Assembly (NCBI GenBank): GCA_029265995.1
Contig: JAJUFM010000015.1
Location: 1-37,302 of the forward strand
DNA from: Rhodospirillaceae bacterium
GTDB taxonomy: Bacteria; Pseudomonadota; Alphaproteobacteria; Kiloniellales; DSM-21159
DNA length: 37,302 bases
Direction of reading: 5' to 3'
The translations under genes were made by a program, and so were the position numbers. Positions within the stretch are counted from its first letter, which is position 1; each line of letters starts with the position of its first letter. The notes beneath the pieces were generated by a model that was not told the DNA's origin, did not search any database, and saw only the letters and a program-made list of their open reading frames with translations. This document shows positions 7,420-15,470 of the stretch, piece by piece.

Positions 7420-8652
7420 CTATTCCGCTGGGGCCGGCTCTGTGATGTTGGGCACCGGCGCTTCCGCTGCGGCCAGCTGTTCCGCCTTCGGCACCGAGAG
7501 CCAGACGGCCAGGAGGAAGCCACAGCTGCCGCCGAGAAGCTTGCCCAGTAGAAGAGGTAGAATGATCGTCGGCTGGAAATTCGCGGCGAAGGCCAGGTGG
7601 TCGCCGAAGGCGAAGGCGGCGCAGACGGCGAAGGCGATGGCCAGGACCTTGTCGCGCGGGCGCATACGGCCGATAAGCCGATACATGGCGATGATGTTGG
7701 CAATGGCCGCAAGCAGGCCCGCGGCTCCTTCCGGAGAAACGCCGATACGCGAGCCGATGGCCTCCATGGGCTTGGCCAGGTAGCGGGTCAGCAAGTAAAC
7801 CATTGGGAAGGCGCCAGCGAGCATGATTCCGATGTAGCCCGCTATTTCCAACGCCCGAAACTGGTCTTCGGCATCTGCAATGATCGGATCGAAGCCCCAG
7901 CTTCCGAAGAGGCTGGAAAAGAAGCCCGTGAAGTATTCCACGATGGAAAAGGCGAGGACGATGGTGATCCCGCCGTACATGACGCGGCCGAACCAGAGGA
8001 AGCCCTTGATCATGGCATCGGGAATGAAGCGCAGGCCAAGGGCAATGGCGACGCAGAAGACGATGAGGGGGAGGAGATTGCGCAGGATCTCGCCAATACT
8101 CATGGTGAACTGATGGGTTGCAGCGCCAGTCGTATCGATCTCTGGGCGTACTGCGAGGCCGGCGAAAGCCATCAGCGCGCAGGCGATGAAAACCCCGATG
8201 GGAACGCTGAGAATCCCGGACATGATCCCAAGCGCCATGTACTTGTGATCCGCCTTATCGAGCATGGCGAGGCCGACGGGGATCGAAAAAATGATGGTGG
8301 CGCCGGCCATATAGCCCACGATGGTGGCCATCAACCAGGCATCACGCGTGCCAGCGAGGGTGTCCGCCAGCTGATAGCCGCCCATGTCCACCGCGATCAG
8401 TGTGGTTGCGGCGATTGCAGGATCCGCCCCGATCCCGGCGAAAAGCGGGCTCGCGACGATGCGAATGAACTCCGACAGATAGGGGATCGAAGCCATGATA
8501 CCTGCGACCGGGATGAAGATGGGGCCGATCGCGTAAAGCCCTTCCACAAACTCCTTTCCCAGGCCGCTTTCCGGGTCTCGGACAGAAGCGATGGCTCCAG
8601 CCACGGCACAGGCCATAATGATGTAGATGACGATTGTCCCGATCTGTTCCAT
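7420..8652 (-). CDS. eutH: EutH-type ethanolamine permease
   Basis: A 410-residue inner-membrane protein with about 10-11 hydrophobic segments. It is collinear with EutH ethanolamine transporters (IGPIFIPVAGIMASIPYLSEF near the N-terminus, DMGGYQLA near residue 90, and the FGDHLAFAANFQPT block near residue 345). EutH allows ethanolamine uptake at low pH or low concentration in enteric bacteria. GGGAGAG precedes the ATG. It follows the flavoprotein by 43 bases, so it is probably in the same operon. No eutBC lyase or microcompartment genes are in the window, so the true substrate may be a methylated ethanolamine. The family call is firm; the substrate is inference. Confidence 0.9.
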   Translation of the reverse strand: MEQIGTIVIYIIMACAVAGAIASVRDPESGLGKEFVEGLYAIGPIFIPVAGIMASIPYLSEFIRIVASPLFAGIGADPAIAATTLIAVDMGGYQLADTLAGTRDAWLMATIVGYMAGATIIFSIPVGLAMLDKADHKYMALGIMSGILSVPIGVFIACALMAFAGLAVRPEIDTTGAATHQFTMSIGEILRNLLPLIVFCVAIALGLRFIPDAMIKGFLWFGRVMYGGITIVLAFSIVEYFTGFFSSLFGSWGFDPIIADAEDQFRALEIAGYIGIMLAGAFPMVYLLTRYLAKPMEAIGSRIGVSPEGAAGLLAAIANIIAMYRLIGRMRPRDKVLAIAFAVCAAFAFGDHLAFAANFQPTIILPLLLGKLLGGSCGFLLAVWLSVPKAEQLAAAEAPVPNITEPAPAE

Positions 8653-8695
8653 TTCGCTCTCCCTGGAAATGAGCGGAGCCTGCGGTTGCGTCAGG

Positions 8696-11155
8696 TCAAG
8701 ACTTCACCCTCTTCAACTCAGGATCATAGAGCACCCTTGTGTGCAGCTTGGCGGGAACTGGCTCATTGGCCACCACCAGTTCGTAGCGCCCGCTTTCAAT
8801 GAATTCCTGATCGATCCCTGCGTCGTTGCGCAGATAGCCGTAGCCGATAGGGCGATTCAGCGTGTATCCGAAACCGCCGCTGGTCAGATAGCCAACTGTC
8901 TCTCCGTTGCGCAGGATGGTCTCCCGCCCGAGAAGAACAGTATCGGGCGCCTCGGCGGTGAAGCAGAGAAGGCGGCGTTTCAGAGGCTGGCGCGCCAAGC
9001 GCTCGCAAGCCTCGCGGCCAAGGAAGGGACGCTGGCTAGACAGCTTTACCGCCCAGGCGAGGCCGGCTTCGAAGGGCGTGTCATTAGGTGTGATGTCGGA
9101 TCCCCACGCGCGATAACCCTTCTCCAAGCGCAGGGAATCCAGTGCGCGATAGCCGACTGGCCTGAGGTCGTGACCTTCCCCCGCTGCCATGAGCGCATCG
9201 TAAACCGCTGCGATCTTGTCGATGGGGACATGCAGCTCCCAGCCGAGTTCGCCCACATAGGTGACCCGCAGGGCCCGGAGAGGCACCCCGGCGATGCGGA
9301 TCGAACGTACATGCCCAAAGGGAAAGGCGTCGTTGCTGACGTCATCCTCCGTCACCGCGGCGAGGACAGATCGTGCATTCGGTCCCATCAGGGACAGCGT
9401 TCCCCAGGCTTCCGTCACATCCATAAGCTGAACCTCGGCATCATGTGGGAGATGCTCGCGGATCCAGGCGAAATCGTGGGTTCGGAAGCCCGTGCCGGTG
9501 ACGATGTAGAAGTGCTCCTCGCTCAAGCGGGCGACGGTCACATCACCCTCGATCCCACCGCGGCTGGTCAGCATCTGTGTATAGGTGAGGCGCCCTGGCG
9601 GGCGGAGCAGGTTGTTGGCACAGATCCAGTCCAAGGCTGTGGCCGCATCGCGCCCCTTCACTTCGAACTTGGCAAAGGACGACTGGTCGAAGAGGCCGAC
9701 CTTTTCTCGCACGTGTCGATGCTCTTCGCCGACCGCTTCGAACCAGTTCTGCCTGCCCATGGAGGGTTCATCCCGGACGGGAATGCCAGGAGCTGCGAAC
9801 CAGTTGGGGCGTTCCCATCCCAGCTTTGAGCCGAAAACCGCGCCTTTGGCCTTCAGCCGCTGATAAAGCGGCGACGTGATGTAGGGGCGCCCGCTTTCGG
9901 GCTCTTCAAAGGGGTAGGCCACCGCATAATGCTTGCCATAGGCCTCCAGGGTGCGCTCACGCACCCAGGCCCGATCCTGATGGAGGCGAGAGAAACGTCG
10001 GATGTCCACAGCCCAAAGGTCGAGCGGCGCTTCTTCGCGCATGATCCATTCGGCCAGAGCCCAGCCGGCACCTCCGCCAGCGGCAATGCCAAAGGCATTG
10101 AAGCCTGCGCCCACGTACATGTTGGAGCATTCCGGAGCCTTGCCGAGAATGAAGTTGCCATCGGGCGTGAAGCTTTCTGGCCCGTTGATCATCTGCTTCA
10201 CGCCTGCGCTGTTCAGCGCTGGGATGCGCTCGAGCGCCTGAGCCATGTGCTGCTCAAAGTGATCGTAGTCGTCCTCAAAAAGCTGGAAGGCCCATTTCTC
10301 CGGAACGTCACCTCCTGGAAGGCCGCTGTCCCAAGCTTGCGGATTGGGCTCATAGCCTCCCAGGGCCAGGCCCCCTACCTCCTCCTTGAAGTAGATCCGC
10401 CGGTCGGGATCGCGCACTGTGGGCATTCCTGGCGTCACGCCCTCGATGGGCTCTGTCACGATGTATTGATGCTTCACGGATTGGAGCGGCACGAGAACGC
10501 CCGCGAGGGCGCCCACTTGCCTTGCCCATTGCCCCGCGCAGTTGACCACCAGATCACAGGTGATGGCGCCGGCGTTCGTCTCGACAGATGTGATCCTCTC
10601 GCCTTCTAGAGTGAAGCCGGTGACCGTCACCCCTTCGAAGATCTGCGCGCCTGCCTGGCGCGCGCCCTTGGCGAGGGAGTTCGTGATGTCCGACGGGCTC
10701 GCTTGGCCGTCTGAGGGGAGCCAGGAAGCACCGACAAGGTCACCCACCTCCAGCAGTGGACAGAGCTCCTGCGCCTCTCTCGGCGAAAGGAGGTGCATCT
10801 CCATGCCGAAGCTCTTGGCCGTTGTCGCGAGACGCAGATACTCGGTCCAGCGGTCCTGGTTGGTCGCAAGCCGCAGACAACCGGTCATCTTCCAGCCGGT
10901 TTCGAGCCCTGTTTCCTCGTGCAGCCGCTTGTAGAGCTCGACCGAGTACTTGAGCAAACGGGTAATCGACGCGGAGGAGCGGAGCTGTCCCACAAGACCG
11001 GCGGCATGCCACGTCGACCCCGAGGTCAGTTGACCTTGCTCCACCAGAACGACGTCGGCCTTGTGGTCCCGGGCTAGGTGGTAGGCTGTCGAACAGCCGA
11101 TGATACCGCCGCCGATGACGACTATCTGCGCATGAGGGGGGAGCCGGTGCTTCAT
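8696..11155 (-). CDS. dimethylglycine/sarcosine dehydrogenase-like flavoprotein (DAO + GcvT)
   Basis: An 819-residue FAD-dependent oxidoreductase. The layout is a DAO domain (about 9-370), an FAO_M linker (370-425), and a GcvT folate-binding domain with its C-terminal barrel (430-815). The FAD motif GGGIIG is at 15-20. The STWHAAG segment holds H50, matching the histidine that carries covalent FAD in mammalian dimethylglycine and sarcosine dehydrogenases. Such enzymes oxidise N-methyl groups and pass the one-carbon unit to tetrahydrofolate. The start overlaps the kinase stop as ATGA (11152-11155), so the two are translationally coupled. Substrate not proven: dimethylglycine, sarcosine or an N-methylated amino alcohol are options. 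Confidence 0.88.
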   Translation of the reverse strand: MKHRLPPHAQIVVIGGGIIGCSTAYHLARDHKADVVLVEQGQLTSGSTWHAAGLVGQLRSSASITRLLKYSVELYKRLHEETGLETGWKMTGCLRLATNQDRWTEYLRLATTAKSFGMEMHLLSPREAQELCPLLEVGDLVGASWLPSDGQASPSDITNSLAKGARQAGAQIFEGVTVTGFTLEGERITSVETNAGAITCDLVVNCAGQWARQVGALAGVLVPLQSVKHQYIVTEPIEGVTPGMPTVRDPDRRIYFKEEVGGLALGGYEPNPQAWDSGLPGGDVPEKWAFQLFEDDYDHFEQHMAQALERIPALNSAGVKQMINGPESFTPDGNFILGKAPECSNMYVGAGFNAFGIAAGGGAGWALAEWIMREEAPLDLWAVDIRRFSRLHQDRAWVRERTLEAYGKHYAVAYPFEEPESGRPYITSPLYQRLKAKGAVFGSKLGWERPNWFAAPGIPVRDEPSMGRQNWFEAVGEEHRHVREKVGLFDQSSFAKFEVKGRDAATALDWICANNLLRPPGRLTYTQMLTSRGGIEGDVTVARLSEEHFYIVTGTGFRTHDFAWIREHLPHDAEVQLMDVTEAWGTLSLMGPNARSVLAAVTEDDVSNDAFPFGHVRSIRIAGVPLRALRVTYVGELGWELHVPIDKIAAVYDALMAAGEGHDLRPVGYRALDSLRLEKGYRAWGSDITPNDTPFEAGLAWAVKLSSQRPFLGREACERLARQPLKRRLLCFTAEAPDTVLLGRETILRNGETVGYLTSGGFGYTLNRPIGYGYLRNDAGIDQEFIESGRYELVVANEPVPAKLHTRVLYDPELKRVKS

Positions 11156-12051
11156 GTGCCGGATCTTTCAAAGCGGCTGCGGTAGGCTTCTAGAGCCCCC
11201 TCCAGGCGCTCGATGTTTTCCTGGGTGTAGGCGACGTAATCGGTGCCGGGCGCGTCGAGGTAGAGCTCGGAAACCATGCTCCACATGGCCTCTCGCAGCA
11301 GGGATGCGCACTGCATGGCCGCCAAGGAGCGACGAAGGGGAAGATCAGGCTCTCTTCCGAAAAAAAGACGGAGAAGCTCGTCCGATTCCTCCACGGAAAA
11401 GCCCGCGTTCGACGAGAGTCCGGCCAGGTCGAACATGGCCGTCGAGAAACCCGCATACTCGAAGTCGATCAGCCACAGTCGCGCGCCATCATCCAGAAGA
11501 TTGGCGGGCAGCAAATCGTTGTGGCCGAAAACGATCGGAAGCGGGATTTGCGCGGCTTCCAGTTCTTCCGCCAGTTGCACGTAGCCGTCTAGCTGGCTGC
11601 TCATGCGGCTGTTGGCTTGGCGCAGCGTCCGCGCGTAATCGCGAATGACGTGGAAAGGCCAGAAAAGAAAGCCGGGACCATGAACATGGCGCGGCATGTC
11701 GCTATGAAAGCCCTTAAGCAAAGGAACGATTCTCGCGACGTTTGCGCGGACGTCCTCCGCCTCGTAGGTGCGCGCGCCCTCGATGTAGCGCGCGACCATG
11801 ACGCCGGGCTCCCCATACTCCAGCTTGGGCGCAAAGCCGCCGAGCTCGGCCGCCTGTGCCGTCATCAGCTCGCGTTCGCGAAAGACATGGTGAAAGGGAT
11901 AGTCCTCGCCCAGCCGGACCACGTGGCGGCCGCTGGCGTCGGTAATGAGCCAGCATTCATTGCTTATGCCGCCGAGCAGGGGCTCGATGGCGATCTCCCC
12001 CTGCCAAAGAGGTAGAGCGCGAATACGGCTATGGCTGTCGAAGCGCGACAA
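11152..12051 (-). CDS. choline/ethanolamine kinase-like phosphotransferase
   Basis: A 299-residue protein of the choline kinase/APH superfamily. It has a glycine-rich loop (LLGGISNECW, 25-34), the catalytic FGHNDLLPANLL (H177, N178, D179) and the metal-binding LIDFEYAG (D196). The start is TTG; GGGAGG lies three bases upstream and no ATG is available before residue 63. It heads the minus-strand operon, overlaps the flavoprotein by four bases, and is divergent from the DeoR gene. Phosphorylation of choline, ethanolamine or a methylated relative is the family expectation. Another amino-alcohol kinase role is possible. Confidence 0.8.
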   Translation of the reverse strand: MSRFDSHSRIRALPLWQGEIAIEPLLGGISNECWLITDASGRHVVRLGEDYPFHHVFRERELMTAQAAELGGFAPKLEYGEPGVMVARYIEGARTYEAEDVRANVARIVPLLKGFHSDMPRHVHGPGFLFWPFHVIRDYARTLRQANSRMSSQLDGYVQLAEELEAAQIPLPIVFGHNDLLPANLLDDGARLWLIDFEYAGFSTAMFDLAGLSSNAGFSVEESDELLRLFFGREPDLPLRRSLAAMQCASLLREAMWSMVSELYLDAPGTDYVAYTQENIERLEGALEAYRSRFERSGT

Positions 12052-12212
12052 ATTCCTCCCTTTCTCGCGTTGTGCCTCTTTCTCTTATGGAGAGCATTGC
12101 CCCTGTTCGAGGGCGCTGTCAAAACCTAATGTTGCGCTTACGTGGCTATCTCGCGAGTCTAGCAGAGCGAAAGCGGCATAAACGGGCACACTTCCACATC
12201 AGCGGCATCTCG
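12052..12212. promoter_or_regulatory. divergent promoter region of amine cluster and DeoR gene
   Basis: The 161 bases between the kinase start and the DeoR start must hold both promoters. DeoR family repressors usually bind the intergenic region next to their own gene. No unambiguous -35/-10 pair or operator could be picked by eye, so this is a positional call only. Confidence 0.5.
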
Positions 12213-12974
12213 ATGAAGCACTCTCTCCGCCACGGGCAGCTACTCTCGCTTTTGGAGCGAGAGGGGACGATCAGTATCGGAGATCTCGCAGATCACTTCG
12301 GAGTCTCGCAGGAAACGGTCAGAAGGGATGTAAAGCTCTTGGCGGCTCGTGGGGCTTTGGTCCGCATGCACGGCGCTGTCGCGCTGCCATCGGTCGTGGG
12401 AGAAGCACCCTTCGAGAAGCGTATGAATCGCAACCGGGATGCCAAGGAGGCGATCGCCCGTCTTGCCGCATCAACGATCGCAAATGGGCAGTCGATCATG
12501 GTGGATACGGGCACCACCACCAGCTATCTCGCCAGGGCGCTGCTGGAGCACCGCAGGCTTACGGTCGTCACTAACTCATCGGACATGGCACGCACCCTGG
12601 CGACGGTAAACGGCAACAAGGTCTACATGGCCGGCGGCGAGCTTCGTAGCGACAATGGAGCTGCCTTTGGCGTTTCCGCGATAGAGTTCATTAGCCGCTT
12701 TCGGGTGGATCACGCCATCATCTCAGCAGGTGCAATCCACGCCGATATGGGCGTGATGGACTATGAGCTCGAGGAAGCGCAGTTTGCCGGGGCCGTGCTT
12801 CGGCAAGGGGCGCGGCGCCTGGTCATTACAGATGCGTCCAAGTTCGAACAGAAGGCGCTGGTTCAAGTCTGCCCGCTGGCGGGCATTGACGAGCTGATCG
12901 TCGATAGGCCGCCAGCAGAGCCGCTGGCCGAGCAGCTTCTAGCCGCAGAAGTCACAGTGCGCCTTGCGGCTTGA
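12213..12974 (+). CDS. DeoR/GlpR-family transcriptional regulator
   Basis: A 253-residue regulator, the usual DeoR family length. The N-terminal helix-turn-helix (about 6-57) includes ISIGDLADHFGVSQETVRRDV. The C-terminal sugar-phosphate-isomerase-like sensor domain (about 75-230) has VDTGTTTSYLARAL and a conserved TDASKF segment. The frame is open upstream to 12072, but MKHSLRHGQLLSLL at 12213 matches normal DeoR N-termini, so that start is used. It is divergent from the kinase-flavoprotein-EutH-methyltransferase genes and probably represses them. DeoR effectors are often phosphorylated metabolites, which would suit the neighbouring kinase; that link is inference. Confidence 0.9.
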   Translation: MKHSLRHGQLLSLLEREGTISIGDLADHFGVSQETVRRDVKLLAARGALVRMHGAVALPSVVGEAPFEKRMNRNRDAKEAIARLAASTIANGQSIMVDTGTTTSYLARALLEHRRLTVVTNSSDMARTLATVNGNKVYMAGGELRSDNGAAFGVSAIEFISRFRVDHAIISAGAIHADMGVMDYELEEAQFAGAVLRQGARRLVITDASKFEQKALVQVCPLAGIDELIVDRPPAEPLAEQLLAAEVTVRLAA

Positions 12975-13307
12975 TGTTCAGCGCAAATCTAGTCGGAATA
13001 GCTCTGAACCGCTGAGCTCTTGAAATTCAGAGCATCATCACCATCTACATCTACGTGCCCCTGCGACTGTCCGGTCGCCAGGCCTGGGAATAGGGTTTCG
13101 CGCAGGGGTGCTTCGCCAAACGTCTGAACAGGCGCTCGCCAGCAGGCAGTGTGCGCCCCTTTTGGGGTTGCGCACCTGCACTGGGCTGAGCGCCGGGCCG
13201 GCTGCCCTCAGAGCGATCTTCCTCGATCCTTGGTCGCACCGCGATCGAGATCGACCAGGAGGTCGCTCGGGGCAGCCGGCCCTCAAACTATGGGAGGAGA
13301 AGGAGGC
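12975..13307. other. highly structured non-coding region upstream of the zinc-ribbon/mscS pair
   Basis: No gene is seen in these 333 bases. Four strong hairpins follow one another. Stem 1: GCTCTGAA (13001-13008) with TTCAGAGC (13026-13033). Stem 2: CCCCTGCG (13058-13065) with CGCAGGGG (13101-13108). Stem 3: GTGCGC (13151-13156) with GCGCAC (13170-13175), plus inner and outer pairs. Stem 4: the 13-bp perfect GGGCCGGCTGCCC (13195-13207) with GGGCAGCCGGCCC (13270-13282), with GAGCGA/TCGCTC and TGGTCG/CGACCA nested inside. The first may end the DeoR transcript. The rest lie directly before the GTG at 13308 and could be a regulatory RNA leader. Confidence 0.5.
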
Positions 13308-13577
13308 GTGATCCGGCACCACGCGCAGCTCTTGTCTTGTCAAAAATGTCACTCGCGGCTGCCACGGGCGGCCCATCGTTGCCCCTGGTGCCATGCGCCG
13401 CTGCATGTGGCCAGGGCGGTACCTTCATCCAATACCCGAGCGCACCCAAGAAGGCCGGGTGGGATCTCGGAATCCGAAGGGTTCTATCGCTCCTCCTTTG
13501 CCCAGCGACCGCCGGCAGCGACAAGACATGGGACGGCTGGTTCTCCTCGAGAAGGAAAGGAGTACGAGCCTGCATGA
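13308..13577 (+). CDS. small zinc-ribbon protein coupled to mscS
   Basis: An 89-residue protein. A GTG start is preceded by a very strong ribosome site (GGAGGAGAAGGAG just upstream). Near the N-terminus (about residues 11-28) is CQKCHSRLPRAAHRCPWC, a C-x2-C-x10-C-x2-C zinc ribbon. The C-terminal two thirds are Arg/Pro/Ser-rich and likely disordered. Its stop codon overlaps the MscS start as ATGA (13574-13577). That overlap, the ribosome site and the cysteine spacing support a real gene. Role unknown; a protein- or RNA-binding partner tied to the channel is inference. The low-complexity tail lowers certainty. Confidence 0.6.
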   Translation: MIRHHAQLLSCQKCHSRLPRAAHRCPWCHAPLHVARAVPSSNTRAHPRRPGGISESEGFYRSSFAQRPPAATRHGTAGSPREGKEYEPA

Positions 13578-14554
13578 CGAGTTCTAGACCAGCATCACAA
13601 TCAACAAGACGAAACACCGGTGTGTGGCACCGCTTCGCCTGGCCAGCCCTCGCAACCCTGGCCAGTATCATCATGTTCTTTACCTACGAGGCTGTTGCCC
13701 GGGAACTGGCGCTGGATGTGGAGACCTTGCGGCGTGCCGCGGGTGGTTTTTCCTATTTCGCCTGGGCCTGGTTGGCCGGTCGCATCGTCGGGGTCGCGCT
13801 GGAACGTTCTGCCACCTCGCGTAAACGCGTGCCGAGATTGCTGAAGGAACTGGTCAGTGCGGTTTTCTTCATCGCCGCCCTGATCGCCACCATCATGCTG
13901 TTCCTGGGCCAGTCCATGAGTGGCGCGCTCGCCAGTTCCGGTTTGGTCCTTGCGGTGATCGGTTTTGCCATCCGTAACGTGGTTGCCGACGCTATCTCGG
14001 GCATAGCGCTTGGGTTGGACGCGCCCTACCGGATCGGCGATTGGGTGGACATTGATGGCGCCACGCGCGGTCGAATCATTGAGATCGGCTGGCGGACGAC
14101 CCGCCTGCAGACCCAGGATTCGACCTACATGATCCTTCCCAACAGCCAGATCGCTCGGCAGCGACTCACCAACTACAGCGCCCCGCGTCGCAGCTATCGG
14201 GCGCAACTTCAGATTCTTCTGCCGCATGACGTGCCCATAGAGCAGGCCCGCAGCTTGCTGGCGGAGGCAGCCGGCCGCTCCGAACTGGTACTCGAGGATC
14301 CCAAGCCCGACGCCCGCGCGGTCTCCTATGATCGCCACGGGATCCGCTATAGCGTGCGCTACTGGGTTCCCAGCTTTGCTGAAGAAGTAGAATGTCGAGA
14401 CTGCGTCCTCGGTCATATTGATGAGGCTCTGCGAAAAGCTGAGGTGCCGCCTGCCTACAGATCCCCGGACGATCTGAAGGATCAAAAGGAAGCAGGCGAT
14501 GTGGAAAGCCTGCGGGGGCTCGCCCTCGTGACTCCGCTGCAGAGTGTGGCTTGA
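13574..14554 (+). CDS. MscS-family mechanosensitive channel
   Basis: A 326-residue small-conductance channel. Hydrophobic segments lie at about residues 20-37, 50-66, 92-112 and 117-137. The last leads into the pore-lining helix and beta domain: GLVLAVIGFAIRNVVADAIS, then RIGDWVDIDGATRGRIIEIGWRTT and MILPNSQI, all MscS hallmarks. Such channels release solutes on hypo-osmotic shock. The frame extends upstream to 13337, but the ATG at 13574, overlapping the zinc-ribbon stop and following an AGGAG, is a better start. About 60 residues after the beta domain form the usual C-terminal alpha/beta part. Specific substrate or gating signal cannot be read. Confidence 0.9.
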   Translation: MTSSRPASQSTRRNTGVWHRFAWPALATLASIIMFFTYEAVARELALDVETLRRAAGGFSYFAWAWLAGRIVGVALERSATSRKRVPRLLKELVSAVFFIAALIATIMLFLGQSMSGALASSGLVLAVIGFAIRNVVADAISGIALGLDAPYRIGDWVDIDGATRGRIIEIGWRTTRLQTQDSTYMILPNSQIARQRLTNYSAPRRSYRAQLQILLPHDVPIEQARSLLAEAAGRSELVLEDPKPDARAVSYDRHGIRYSVRYWVPSFAEEVECRDCVLGHIDEALRKAEVPPAYRSPDDLKDQKEAGDVESLRGLALVTPLQSVA

Positions 14555-14645
14555 CCGGCTTCTGGCGGCTGCTTGAAGCACGGCCTCGATTTACCTTACG
14601 CTTCAGCCTTCAACCTGGATGATCAAAGCGAGCACAGGAGACGAT

Positions 14646-15461
14646 ATGGACCCGCAGGCGGCTCTGGAAGGGGTGGTCGCCGCTTCCCCGGAAGTCGCGT
14701 GGTCAATCGCTGTTCTGGATGTGGCCAGTCAGCAAACCTTGGCTGCCTCCTCCCCATTGCGGGTGCTCAAGACGGCAAGCCTCGCGAAAGTCTTCCTGCT
14801 TCTGGAGGTGGCGGCGCGCTTTGAGGCGGGGTCGCTGGATAGGCGGGAGCTTCTTGATCGCCGTGCCGTAGCGCGGGTCGAAGATTCTGGCTTGTGGCAA
14901 CATCTGCACGTGGACCAACTGCCGCTGGTGGATGCCGCTATCCTGGTCGCGGCCGTCAGCGACAATTGGGCCACCAATGCGCTGTTGGAGCGGGTAGGAC
15001 TGGATGCCGTTCAGGCGCGCAGCCGGGCCCTGGGCTATCTGGAAAGCCGCCTCGAAGACTGCATTCGCGATGTCCGCGGACCCGATGTGCCGGCAACAGT
15101 GAGCTTGGGCCGCGCTGCTGATTGGGCGGAGATCTTTGCCAGACTGCAGCGGCGGGGGCTGGTGTCTTCAGCCGTCGACACTCAGGTGGCGGCGTGGCTG
15201 GAGACCAGCATGGATCACTCCATGGTTGCCTCTGCCTTCCACCTCGATCCTTTGGTCGGGGGCGCTGCCTCCGGCAGATTCCGCTTTTACAACAAGACGG
15301 GCACCGATGCAGGAGTGCGTGCCGATGCGGGGCTGCTTGTCGGCAGGCGAAGCCTGGCCTACTGCGCCATCGCCAATTGGGCGCCGGATGACGATCGGGT
15401 TGAGCAGGTCATGGACGGGATGCATGCCATCGGCCAGCTTATCCGAAGCTGGGCATCCTGA
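14646..15461 (+). CDS. class A beta-lactamase-fold serine hydrolase
   Basis: A 271-residue protein with the three class A motifs in order: S45-L-A-K48, S105-D-N107 and K217-T-G-T220. These fit a serine acylation centre. The ATG at 14646 follows AGGAG six bases away and is chosen over 14619. There is no signal peptide from either start, which is odd for a secreted beta-lactamase. Identity to known resistance enzymes is not apparent. It could be a cytoplasmic amidase/esterase of the same fold or a leaderless enzyme, so resistance should not be assumed. It is convergent with lnt, nine bases apart. Confidence 0.85.
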   Translation: MDPQAALEGVVAASPEVAWSIAVLDVASQQTLAASSPLRVLKTASLAKVFLLLEVAARFEAGSLDRRELLDRRAVARVEDSGLWQHLHVDQLPLVDAAILVAAVSDNWATNALLERVGLDAVQARSRALGYLESRLEDCIRDVRGPDVPATVSLGRAADWAEIFARLQRRGLVSSAVDTQVAAWLETSMDHSMVASAFHLDPLVGGAASGRFRFYNKTGTDAGVRADAGLLVGRRSLAYCAIANWAPDDDRVEQVMDGMHAIGQLIRSWAS

Positions 15462-15470
15462 CGGCGCGTG

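Noticed and set aside
7597-8802. Long plus-strand open frame opposite eutH
   Set aside because: It is antisense to a clear membrane protein and its His/Asp/Gly-rich sequence has no known family.
13038-13406. Minus-strand open frame across the structured leader
   Set aside because: It has no domain, overlaps the strong hairpins and the zinc-ribbon gene, and is Arg/Pro-rich as expected of a GC-rich shadow frame.
14646-15461. Antibiotic-resistance beta-lactamase
   Set aside because: The fold motifs are there, but no signal peptide and no recognisable match to a resistance family, so resistance is not claimed.
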